Shown here: positions 1 to 5,756 of the stretch, in pieces
Layout: every line of letters begins with the position of its first letter
Numbering within the stretch: position 1 is the stretch's first letter
Source: JAXDLK01 sp034666665
GTDB lineage: Bacteria > Desulfobacterota > Binatia > JACPRU01
Assembly: GCA_034666665.1 (NCBI GenBank)
Contig: JAXDLK010000144.1
Span: forward strand, 1-8,382
DNA: 8,382 nt
Direction of reading: 5' to 3'
The notes under the pieces: model-generated
Database searches by the model: none
The model's input: only the letters and a program-made list of their open reading frames with translations
Told to the model about the DNA's origin: nothing
Program-made: the position numbers and the translations under genes

Positions 1-133
1 GCTGTCGTCGGCGTTCGACGAATTCCAGGACGGCCTGCTCGACGACTCTCGAGCGCGGGGTGTCGGGGCCGGCAAATTCGTCGATCGCCGCTATCGTGGA
101 CGAGGAAAGCGTGATGGATGTCTTCACTTTCAT
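1..133 (-). CDS. Ribbon-helix-helix (CopG/MetJ-type) antitoxin-like regulator, 3' end beyond the window
   Basis: Reading leftward from ATG at 133-131 the frame stays open to the window edge and gives 44 residues beginning MKVKTSITLSSSTIAAIDEF. This matches the ribbon-helix-helix layout: a short N-terminal DNA-binding strand (VKTSITLS, residues 3-10), helix A (about 11-21), a Gly-Pro turn (22-26) and helix B (RSRVVEQAVLEFVERRR, about 27-43). Proteins of this size and style are usually type II antitoxins that bind DNA as dimers, repress their own operon and neutralise a co-transcribed toxin. Any toxin would lie left of position 1, so none is visible. The frame continues upstream to another ATG at 211-209, but MKVKTS is the canonical family start and GGGAAG lies just before it. 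A 19-bp palindrome sits 9 bp upstream of the start. It could also be a solo RHH regulator. The fold call is confident, the toxin-antitoxin role is inferred. Confidence 0.78.
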   Translation of the reverse strand, partial: MKVKTSITLSSSTIAAIDEFAGPDTPRSRVVEQAVLEFVERRRQ

Positions 134-142
134 ACTTCCCAA

Positions 143-161
143 ATACCGACGACGGCGGTAT
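143..161. promoter_or_regulatory. 19-bp near-perfect palindrome, candidate operator of the RHH regulator
   Basis: ATACCGACGACGGCGGTAT pairs around a central A (152) at eight of nine positions; only 149/155 mismatch. It lies 9 bp upstream of the RHH start codon. On the minus strand it fills most of the spacer between a weak -35-like TTGCCG (168-163) and a weak -10-like TATTTG (145-140), which are 17 bp apart. RHH antitoxins typically repress their own promoters through such palindromes. The palindrome is seen directly; the operator role is inferred, and the promoter hexamers are poor matches. Confidence 0.5.
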
Positions 162-248
162 GCGGCAACCGCTCGCGAACGCCGGGCGACGAGTCCGTCA
201 ACCACGATCATTGCCTGTACGCCTGGGCCAAGGAGAAGAAGGCCGCAG

Positions 249-326
249 ATTGAGCTCCTCGCGGACACCGGCGCGATTCTCGGGTTGCTCGTGAGCGGTG
301 ACTGCGGGTTCTCGATGGTGCCGTAG
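249..326 (+). pseudogene. Possible remnant of a PIN-domain (VapC-like) toxin N-terminus
   Basis: This frame reads IELLADTGAILGLLVSGD and then loses resemblance, ending at a TAG at 324-326. The pattern hydrophobic-x-x-DTGA-hydrophobic-x-x-LL resembles the first strand and first catalytic Asp of PIN-domain ribonucleases, which usually begin at or near such a motif and run about 130 residues. Here only about 18 residues fit, and no ATG or ribosome-binding site precedes them. A second frame just upstream (188-253, containing GDESVNHDHCLYAWAKEKKA) ends in a TGA overlapping this region, as an upstream partner might, but I do not recognise it. The fragment is short and may be coincidental. Confidence 0.25.
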
Positions 327-374
327 TGCAGCCGCCGGGTCGCCGTGAGGCGGTCATCCGAGCGGCCTTCTCGA

Positions 375-428
375 TCAGGGCACCACGCCCTTTTCCTCGA
401 GCGCGGCGATCGTCTCCCAGTCATAGCG
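375..428 (-). pseudogene. Possible C-terminal tail of a CaiB/BaiF-family CoA-transferase (remnant)
   Basis: The minus-strand frame ending at the TGA of 377-375 closes with RYDWETIAALEEKGVVP. Many CaiB/BaiF (class III) CoA-transferases end in a closely similar segment (GYDW-x-x-IA-x-L-x-x-x-GV). Upstream in this frame the protein no longer fits the family. A neighbouring frame over about 461-500 reads PKLGELTDE, resembling the LGEHTDE motif that normally comes shortly before the tail, so at least one frameshift and some rearrangement would be needed. No full-length transferase can fit, because the ZIP gene begins at 508. I read this as a decayed gene end, with modest confidence because the match is short. 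Confidence 0.35.
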
Positions 429-507
429 ATCATCTCCTGCAGCTTTCGCTCGGTTGCTTTCCCGTGCTCGTCTGTTAGCTCCCCGAGCTTCGGGTGAGAG
501 GAGGAAG

Positions 508-1248
508 GTGTCGGAAGCCGAGCTCAGCCTCGCGTGCGTGTCCGCTGCCGCCGTTGCGAACGTGCTCGGCGGCGTGCCGGTGGTGCTGCGGCGCGAGCCG
601 TGGAACCCGCGCGCGCTCCACGCCTTCATCGCCGTCGGGGCGGGATTCATGCTGGCCGCCGCGATCCTCCGCATGGCGCCGTCCGCGACCGCCATCACGC
701 CGCTCGCGCCGCTGCTGATCCTCGGAGGCTACCTCCTCGTGCACCTCTTCGAGCACACGATCGCGCCGCACTTCCATTTCGGCGAGGAGACGCATCCACA
801 GCTCGTCGTCTCGTCTTCGGTATGGGTGTGGGCGCTGGTCGGACTTCTGCTGCACAGCCTCTTCGACGGCATCTCGATCGGATCCGGTTTTCTCGTGACG
901 CCGACTCTCGGATTCCTGGTGTTCTCGGCGATCATCCTCCACAAGGCGCCCGAGGGCTTCACCGTGGCTTCGCTGATGGTGGCCGCGGGCTTCAGTCGGG
1001 CCGGGGCCTTGGCCGGCGCGGCGGTGGTCGGCGCGGCCAGCATCGTCGGTGTCCTCGCCGTCAGGGCCTTCTCCGCGCACGTAGGCCCGGCGCTCGCCCT
1101 GTCGACCGGCGTCACGCTCTACGTCGCAGCCTCCGACCTGATCCCCGAGGTCAACAAGGAGGAAGGACCGGCGATGCCGCTGCTGGTTTTCGCGGGGGTG
1201 GCGCTCTTCTACGCGAGTGACCTGATTCTCGAGCACATACTCGGATGA
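508..1248 (+). CDS. ZIP-family divalent metal transporter
   Basis: The 246-residue inner-membrane protein is predicted to move divalent metal (zinc, iron or manganese) into the cytoplasm, as ZIP (ZupT-like) proteins do. About eight hydrophobic helices are visible. The metal-site motifs are H116-SLF-D120-G in helix 4 and H145-KAP-E149-G in helix 5, the bacterial equivalents of the HSxxDG and HEIPEG signatures. The His-rich stretch H83-T-I-A-P-H88-F-H90 through H96 before helix 4 and the late DLIPE motif (210-214) are also family features. I chose GTG 508 because AGGAGG lies directly upstream and the first helix then starts at once; the longer frame from TTG 454 has no ribosome-binding site and adds an Arg-rich stretch. 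The stop overlaps the aldehyde dehydrogenase start (ATGA), suggesting one transcript and coupled translation. Metal specificity cannot be read from the sequence. Confidence 0.9.
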   Translation: MSEAELSLACVSAAAVANVLGGVPVVLRREPWNPRALHAFIAVGAGFMLAAAILRMAPSATAITPLAPLLILGGYLLVHLFEHTIAPHFHFGEETHPQLVVSSSVWVWALVGLLLHSLFDGISIGSGFLVTPTLGFLVFSAIILHKAPEGFTVASLMVAAGFSRAGALAGAAVVGAASIVGVLAVRAFSAHVGPALALSTGVTLYVAASDLIPEVNKEEGPAMPLLVFAGVALFYASDLILEHILG

Positions 1249-2705
1249 CCGGACGGCTGTTCATCGCCGGCGAATGGCGCGATGCGCGCTCCGGAAGGAC
1301 GCATCCGGTGCCGAACCCGGCGACGGAGGAAGTCGTCGGCCACGCGGCGGACGCGGGAAGGGAAGATGCACGCGACGCGATCGCGGCCGCGCGCGCCGCG
1401 TTCGATTCCGGACCGTGGCGCAAGGCGACGCCGCGCGATCGCAGCAAGGTGCTGCTCGCGATCGCCGACGGTGTCGAGCGCCGGAAGGAGGAGCTGCGCT
1501 CCGTCCTGGTGAGCGCTGCCGGGGCTGAGTACGTGACGCACGGGATCCAGCTCGACGTGCCGATCGAGCTCCTCCGTCTCTACGCGGACCTCGCGCTCCG
1601 GTTCGAGCTCGAGCGCCCGCTCCCGCCGGTGTCGGTGCCGACCGCGACCGGCATGCGCGTCGTGAGCTCGACCGCCGTGCGCCAGCCCGCCGGTGTCTGC
1701 GGCCTGATTCCGACGTGGAACTTCCCGCTGTTCGTGACCGTGCAGAAGCTCGGTCCCGCGATCGCCACCGGCTGCACGATGGTGGTGAAGCCGTCGCCAT
1801 ACGTGCCGCTCGTCGACTGCCTGCTCGCGGAGATCGTCGAGAGCGCCGACGTGCCGAAAGGCGTCTACAACCTCGTCACCGGGGAGTCGCCGGAGCTCGG
1901 CGGCGAGCTCGTCGAGAGCCCGCTCGTGGACAAGGTCAGCTTCACCGGCAGCGTCGCCACGGGCAAGCGGATCATGGAGCTCGCCTCGCGAACGCTGAAA
2001 CGCGTGCACCTCGAGCTCGGCGGCAAGTCCGCGCTCCTCGTGCTCGAGGACGCGGACCTCGACGAGGTCGTCGCGTCGGCGGCTTCGCCGGCCTTCTTCC
2101 ACGCCGGACAGGGGTGCGCGATCAACACCCGAATCCTGGTCGCGCGGAGGAAGCAGGACGCGCTGGTCGAGCGCATGAAGGCGTTCGTCGAGATGATCGT
2201 GCGCGTCGGCGATCCCGCGGACCCGGGGGTGATGCTCGGACCCCTCATCCGCGAGGAACGGCGATCCAATGTGGAGGAGCACATCGCCGCCGGCCGCGAC
2301 GAGGGCGCCGTGCTCGCGACCGGAGGCGGCCGTCCCGCCGGGCTCGATCGCGGCTTCTTCCTCGAGCCGACGATCTTCCGCGACGTCACCAACGATATGC
2401 GGGTCGCACGGGAGGAGATCTTCGGTCCCGTCGCCTGCGTGATCCCCTTCGACGACGAGGAACAGGCGATCGCGATCGCGAACGACTCGCGCTACGGCCT
2501 CGGTGGCGGGATCGTCACCCGCGACGTCGGCCGTGCGATCGAGATCGCCAAGCGCATCCGCAGCGGCACGATCGGCATCAACGGGGCGTACGACCTCTTC
2601 GATGCGCCGTTCGGCGGCTTCAAGGAAAGCGGCATCGGCCGCGAGGGCGGATCGTTCGGGTTGCAGGAGTACACCGAGCTACAGTGCATCTCGTGGATCG
2701 GGTGA
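1245..2705 (+). CDS. NAD(P)+-dependent aldehyde dehydrogenase
   Basis: The 486-residue protein has the normal length for the ALDH superfamily, cytosolic enzymes that oxidise aldehydes to carboxylic acids. Landmarks are N159 in PTWNFP (oxyanion hole), VVKPSPYVPL (180-189, cofactor region), FTGS (233-236), general base E257 in LELGGK, catalytic C291 in GQGCAINTR, E391 in EEIFGP, and the C-terminal APFGGFKESGIGREGG stretch (464-479). All key catalytic residues are present. Instead of the common TGKP-type segment near residue 95, it has AAGAEYVTHGIQLDVPIELL, which resembles the CddD/Rv0768-like branch known from oxidation of medium- and long-chain or terpenoid aldehydes. That assignment is inferred and the substrate is open. 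The start overlaps the ZIP stop by 4 bp. Downstream come hairpins and then a promoter, so it likely ends the transcript. Confidence 0.93.
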   Translation: MTGRLFIAGEWRDARSGRTHPVPNPATEEVVGHAADAGREDARDAIAAARAAFDSGPWRKATPRDRSKVLLAIADGVERRKEELRSVLVSAAGAEYVTHGIQLDVPIELLRLYADLALRFELERPLPPVSVPTATGMRVVSSTAVRQPAGVCGLIPTWNFPLFVTVQKLGPAIATGCTMVVKPSPYVPLVDCLLAEIVESADVPKGVYNLVTGESPELGGELVESPLVDKVSFTGSVATGKRIMELASRTLKRVHLELGGKSALLVLEDADLDEVVASAASPAFFHAGQGCAINTRILVARRKQDALVERMKAFVEMIVRVGDPADPGVMLGPLIREERRSNVEEHIAAGRDEGAVLATGGGRPAGLDRGFFLEPTIFRDVTNDMRVAREEIFGPVACVIPFDDEEQAIAIANDSRYGLGGGIVTRDVGRAIEIAKRIRSGTIGINGAYDLFDAPFGGFKESGIGREGGSFGLQEYTELQCISWIG

Positions 2706-2715
2706 GAACACCCCA

Positions 2716-2760
2716 CCCGGCATCGGGCGGGAATCCGGCATCCCGCGAGCCCCCGGCTCG
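2716..2760 (+). terminator. GC-rich hairpins after the aldehyde dehydrogenase, weak terminator candidate
   Basis: Two stem-loops can form in tandem. GCGGGA (2727-2732) pairs with TCCCGC (2741-2746) over an 8-nt loop. CGAGCC (2746-2751) pairs with GGCTCG (2755-2760) over a CCC loop. A competing small hairpin CCCG/CGGG (2716-2727) and an 18-bp-spaced direct repeat CCGGCATC (2717-2724 and 2735-2742) lie in the same stretch. There is no T-tract, so intrinsic termination is uncertain. The second stem ends one base before the -35 box of the next promoter, so it could instead be a protein-binding site. Confidence 0.35.
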
Positions 2761-2761
2761 G

Positions 2762-2789
2762 TTGAGAATCCCGCGCTCCGGGCTAAACT
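2762..2789 (+). promoter_or_regulatory. Sigma70-like promoter for the kinase operon
   Basis: TTGAGA (2762-2767, 5 of 6 to consensus) is followed after 16 bp by TAAACT (2784-2789, 4 of 6). Transcription would begin near 2796, only a few bases before the ATG at 2803. No clear ribosome-binding site precedes that ATG. If this promoter is right, the message is nearly leaderless, or translation begins at ATG 2824 with a short leader containing CCGAGG. Confidence 0.45.
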
Positions 2790-2802
2790 GCTCTCACCGT
2801 TC

Positions 2803-4605
2803 ATGACCGAGGCACCGCCCACCATGGACCCCGTGGCCTTCGGGGAATACTCGCTGATCGAGAAGATCGCCGAAGGAGGGATGGCCGAGCTCTTCCTGGC
2901 GAAGCGCCGCGGCCTCGAGGGCTTCGAGAAGATCGTCGCGATCAAGCGGATCCTTCCGGAGCTCTCGCAGAACCGCGAGTTCGTCTCGATGTTCATCAAC
3001 GAGGCGAAGATCGCCGCGCGTCTGTCGCACCCGAACATCGTGCAGATCTTCGATTTCGGGAAGGTCGGCGACTACTACTTCATCGCCATGGAGTACGTGC
3101 ACGGCGAGAACCTGCGGACGATCCTGCAGTCCGCGGTCGAGCACAGCCTGCCGATGCCCCAGCACCTCGCGGCGGCGATCGTCGCGCGCTCGTGCGCGGG
3201 CCTCGACCACGCGCACAAGAAGACCGACGAGAGCGGGCGCCCGCTCGGCATCGTGCACCGTGACGTGAGCCCGCAGAACGTCCTCGTCTCGTACGAGGGC
3301 GAGGTGAAGGTCGTCGACTTCGGCATCGCCAAGGCGGTTGCCGAGAATCCGGAGGTCACCCGCGGGGTCCTCAAAGGAAAGCTGTCGTATCTGTCCCCGG
3401 AGCAAATCCTCGGCAAGCCGCTCGACGGCCGGAGCGACGTGTTCTCGATCGGGACCCTGCTCTACGAGCTGCTCACGGGCCAGAAGCTGTTTCACGAGCC
3501 CGGCGCCGCCGAGGTGCTCGACGCGATCGTGCGCGTCGACTCCGCCGACGTGGCGCGAAGCGTTCCCGACGCGCCTCGCGGGCTTCGCGACGTCCTGCGC
3601 CGGGCGCTCGCGGCAAATCCCGAGGATCGCTTCGAGTCCGCCGGGGCCATGCAGCGCGGGCTCGACGAGTACCTGCGCCAGCAGGATCCCCGCGGCACGC
3701 TCGACCTCGCGAACTACATGCGAGCGCTCTTCCACGACCGCATGAAGGTCGGTGCGGCGACCCTCGGGCGCCTCCGCGAGGAGATCCTCTCGCATGGCAA
3801 GCGCCCGCGCGTGCGGATGCCTTCGCTGCCACCGCGCGTGCTCGCGGCCGCGGCCGGAGCGCTCGCAGGGATCGTCGCCGTCGGAATCGCGGTGCCCGCA
3901 TTGCCTCATCGAGGCGAGATCGTCGCAGGCGTTCCGCCTCTGCCGGCTGCCCGCCCCGAACCTGCAAAGGAGGCGCCGAAAGTCGCTGCCATCGCGCCCG
4001 AGCCCGTCCCGCGCGAGGACGAGGGCGCGCGCGCGGACGCCCAGATCGAACGGGCGCGAGACGCTTTGGCCGCGGGAAGCGTCGCGAAGGCGGTGTCGGC
4101 GTTCGAGGCTGCCTTCCGCATCGACCCGTCTCTGCGCGCCCGGCACGCGGCGGCCTATGCGGAGGCCCTGGTGCGCGATGGCAAGCGCCTCTTCGACGAG
4201 GACTCCCGCGAAGCCGAGCAGCGGTTCCGCGCCGCGCTACGGATCGATCCGGACCTCTACGACGCGCACTTCTTCCTCGCCAAGATCTACACGCGTCGGT
4301 CGGAGGTGGACGCCGCCGGCCGCGAGTATCTGGAAGCGATCCGCATCGATCCGAACGCTCCGGATCCGCACTTCAACTTGGGCTTCATCTACTTCAGCCA
4401 GAAGCAATACGAGGACGCTCTTCGGGAGTACGAGCAGACGGCAAAGCTCGAGCCGCGTTATCTCGCCGACGTCTTCTACAACATCTCCGCCTGCTACGAG
4501 CGCCTCGGCAAGAAGCGGGAGGCGCGCGAGGTGCTCCGCCGCGGGGTCGCGGCGGTCCCCGACAGCGACCTCTTGAAGAAGCGCCTGAAGCAGCTGGGGG
4601 GGTGA
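2803..4605 (+). CDS. Transmembrane Hanks-type Ser/Thr protein kinase with C-terminal TPR region
   Basis: The 600-residue protein has a cytoplasmic kinase domain (about 15-290), a single membrane helix (about 345-367), a Pro/Ala-rich linker (375-405) and a C-terminal TPR array (about 412-595), which should face the periplasm. Kinase landmarks are the Gly-rich loop IAEGGMAEL (22-30), K48 in VAIK, helix-C E67, H152-R153-D154 with N159 in HRDVSPQN, D172-F173-G174, SPE (198-200) and SDVFS (211-215). T186 in VTRGVLKGK is a likely activation-loop phosphosite. In this loop Ser stands where most Ser/Thr kinases have Lys (HRDLKPEN), a common form in myxobacterial-type kinases. The TPRs contain repeated RIDP-type joints. 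The frame is open back to 2503 inside the aldehyde dehydrogenase, but the homologous region begins after 2803; ATG 2824 is an alternative start. The LysM gene follows after one base, so the kinase probably responds to envelope state. Targets are unknown. Confidence 0.92.
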   Translation: MTEAPPTMDPVAFGEYSLIEKIAEGGMAELFLAKRRGLEGFEKIVAIKRILPELSQNREFVSMFINEAKIAARLSHPNIVQIFDFGKVGDYYFIAMEYVHGENLRTILQSAVEHSLPMPQHLAAAIVARSCAGLDHAHKKTDESGRPLGIVHRDVSPQNVLVSYEGEVKVVDFGIAKAVAENPEVTRGVLKGKLSYLSPEQILGKPLDGRSDVFSIGTLLYELLTGQKLFHEPGAAEVLDAIVRVDSADVARSVPDAPRGLRDVLRRALAANPEDRFESAGAMQRGLDEYLRQQDPRGTLDLANYMRALFHDRMKVGAATLGRLREEILSHGKRPRVRMPSLPPRVLAAAAGALAGIVAVGIAVPALPHRGEIVAGVPPLPAARPEPAKEAPKVAAIAPEPVPREDEGARADAQIERARDALAAGSVAKAVSAFEAAFRIDPSLRARHAAAYAEALVRDGKRLFDEDSREAEQRFRAALRIDPDLYDAHFFLAKIYTRRSEVDAAGREYLEAIRIDPNAPDPHFNLGFIYFSQKQYEDALREYEQTAKLEPRYLADVFYNISACYERLGKKREAREVLRRGVAAVPDSDLLKKRLKQLGG

Positions 4606-4606
4606 A

Positions 4607-5098
4607 TTGAGCAGGCGCGCGGCGGCATCGATGGCCGCGGGCATCTGCATGCTCGTGTCCTGCTCGCTCTGGCGCGGTACGCCTCCCCCGCGACCGCGGG
4701 CCGTCGCCGTGCGCACGCCGCGAGCCACTGCCACCCCGGGAGCACCGCTCGTCCACCGCGTCGACTGGCCGGGACAGACGCTCGTCGATCTGGCGCGCTG
4801 GTACACGGGCACCCCGCGAAACTGGCGAAAGCTCGCGGCTCCGACGAACGCGGATCTGACGGAGTGCTGCGAGCCGCTGCGAGTCGGCATCGAGGTGAAG
4901 ATCCCGCGCGAGCTCGTCGTCCAGGAAGCGCCGCTGCCGCGGCCGACACCGAAGGCGGCAAGGCGGACTCGCGCTGTCCGGACCCCTGCGGCACCGGCTC
5001 CCGGCGCCCCGACGGCCGTGGAATCGGAGGAAGTGCTGCCGCGGGAAGCTCCCTGGTCGCCAGACGAGGACCTGCCGCCAGTGGTCGGGCCGCGCTGA
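4607..5098 (+). CDS. LysM-domain lipoprotein
   Basis: The 163-residue product begins with a basic end (MSRR) and a short hydrophobic stretch leading to the lipobox LVSC (16-19). Cys19 should be lipidated, and Ser at +2 favours the outer membrane. Residues about 48-102 form a LysM-like domain (HRVDWPGQTLVDLARWYTG..NWRKLA...LRVGIEVKIP), a fold that binds peptidoglycan glycan chains. The rest (103-163) is Pro/Ala/Arg-rich and ends DEDLPPVVGPR. I chose the TTG at 4607 because a G-run (SD-like) precedes it and the charged N-terminus then suits a signal peptide. ATG 4631 is in frame but would leave a very short signal with no positive charge. One base separates it from the kinase stop, so it is almost certainly in the kinase operon. 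It may tether or report on the cell wall for the kinase; that role is inferred. Confidence 0.82.
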   Translation: MSRRAAASMAAGICMLVSCSLWRGTPPPRPRAVAVRTPRATATPGAPLVHRVDWPGQTLVDLARWYTGTPRNWRKLAAPTNADLTECCEPLRVGIEVKIPRELVVQEAPLPRPTPKAARRTRAVRTPAAPAPGAPTAVESEEVLPREAPWSPDEDLPPVVGPR

Positions 5099-5122
5099 CG
5101 CCGGCGCGGAGGAGGGAGGGGC

Positions 5123-5749
5123 GTGAACGGGCCGGCAAAGCTCCTCTTGCTGCTCGTCGCGGCGGGCTGTGCGGCGCCGCGACTTCCGGCTGGGTCGGCC
5201 CCCGGAGGCGGCTTCGTCGACTGGAGGTGGAACCTCGCCTTCGACGTGCCACCGGGGTGGATCCGCGAAGAAACGGTGGACGTCGCGGATCGTCCGAGCG
5301 ACGTGATCGTCCGCTTCCATTCCCCGGACGAGGCGAGCGTCGTCGTGGTCCACACGCTGCCGCTCGAAGGCCGCGGCTGTGCCGAGGCGTTGACGCAATG
5401 GATGATCGAATCGCGCGTCGCACGCGTTTGGCTCCCCCCGTCGCGCGTCGTCAACACCTTCTCGCGGGCGCTGCCGACGTGGCGCGGAGCGTTCGAAGGG
5501 GAGGGCGAGACATCACGGCGCGGGAGCTTCACGCTCTTCTGCGACGGAGATACGGCGATCGTGCTCGACGCGTCCGCGCCGAAGCGGAACGGAGCGCAGC
5601 GGCGGCAGGAGCTCCGCCGGATCGCCGATTCCGTGCGCTACTGGGACGGGCGCTGGATCGCGCTCGTGCCGGGGCCGAAGGAGTCGCCGGCGAAGGAGCC
5701 GCCGCCCGAGCCCGAGGAGTTGCCCGAGATCATCGGCCCGCGTCTCTGA
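5123..5749 (+). CDS. Lipoprotein of unknown function sharing its C-terminal motif with the LysM neighbour
   Basis: The 208-residue product starts at GTG 5123 after a strong purine-rich site (GGAGGGAGGGGC). Residues 5-16 (AKLLLLLVAAGC) are a lipoprotein signal with Cys16 at the cleavage site and Ala at +2, fitting the outer membrane. The body (about 31-180) has alternating hydrophobic strands, including WRWNLAFDVPPGWIRE at 34-49, and two further Cys (in GRGCAEAL and LFCDGD) that could form a disulfide. The FDVPPGW segment recalls small PsbP/DUF1795-like alpha-beta proteins, but I cannot assign a family. A Pro/Glu-rich tail ends EELPEIIGPRL, close to the end of the LysM lipoprotein. It follows that gene by 24 bp and should be the last gene of the kinase operon. 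Function unknown. Confidence 0.8.
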   Translation: MNGPAKLLLLLVAAGCAAPRLPAGSAPGGGFVDWRWNLAFDVPPGWIREETVDVADRPSDVIVRFHSPDEASVVVVHTLPLEGRGCAEALTQWMIESRVARVWLPPSRVVNTFSRALPTWRGAFEGEGETSRRGSFTLFCDGDTAIVLDASAPKRNGAQRRQELRRIADSVRYWDGRWIALVPGPKESPAKEPPPEPEELPEIIGPRL

Positions 5750-5756
5750 GCCGCCG

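Larger units (their letters stand above)
134..507. other. Intergenic stretch without an intact gene
   Basis: This 374-bp stretch separates the RHH regulator from the ZIP transporter. It holds the candidate operator, the PIN-like and CaiB-like fragments, and at its right end the purine-rich leader GAGAGGAGGAAG that serves as ribosome-binding site for the ZIP gene. Short open frames exist on both strands, but none has both a credible start signal and a recognisable full-length product. I see no tRNA, strong terminator or long repeat. Confidence 0.5.

Noticed and set aside
1..133. Possible frameshift in the RHH gene
   Set aside because: On careful reading the minus strand runs through AGPDTPRSRVVEQ without interruption, so the frame is intact to the edge.
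60..326. 88-residue plus-strand open frame over the left edge as a single gene
   Set aside because: It runs antisense through the RHH start, is Arg-rich without domain character, and has no ribosome-binding site. Only its last third resembles anything (a PIN start), so it is treated as a remnant.
454..507. Longer N-terminus for the ZIP transporter from TTG 454
   Set aside because: It has no ribosome-binding site and adds an Arg-rich stretch not expected in the family. GTG 508 has AGGAGG directly upstream.
1209..2282. 357-residue minus-strand frame opposite the aldehyde dehydrogenase
   Set aside because: Its composition is dominated by Arg, His, Asp and Glu, the usual shadow of a GC-rich gene read in antisense. 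The plus strand encodes a complete ALDH.
2503..2802. 100-residue N-terminal extension of the kinase into the aldehyde dehydrogenase gene
   Set aside because: The extension is Ser/Arg/Ala-rich out-of-frame reading of the ALDH 3' end. Kinase homology begins after ATG 2803 and a promoter lies between.
2794..4146. 450-residue minus-strand frame opposite the kinase
   Set aside because: It is a shadow frame with repetitive Arg/Asp/Glu/Val/Leu composition and no domain; the kinase on the plus strand is unambiguous.
4237..5532. 431-residue minus-strand frame opposite the lipoprotein genes
   Set aside because: It is low-complexity Ser/Arg/Gly/Ala with no start signal. The plus-strand genes have lipoboxes and ribosome-binding sites.
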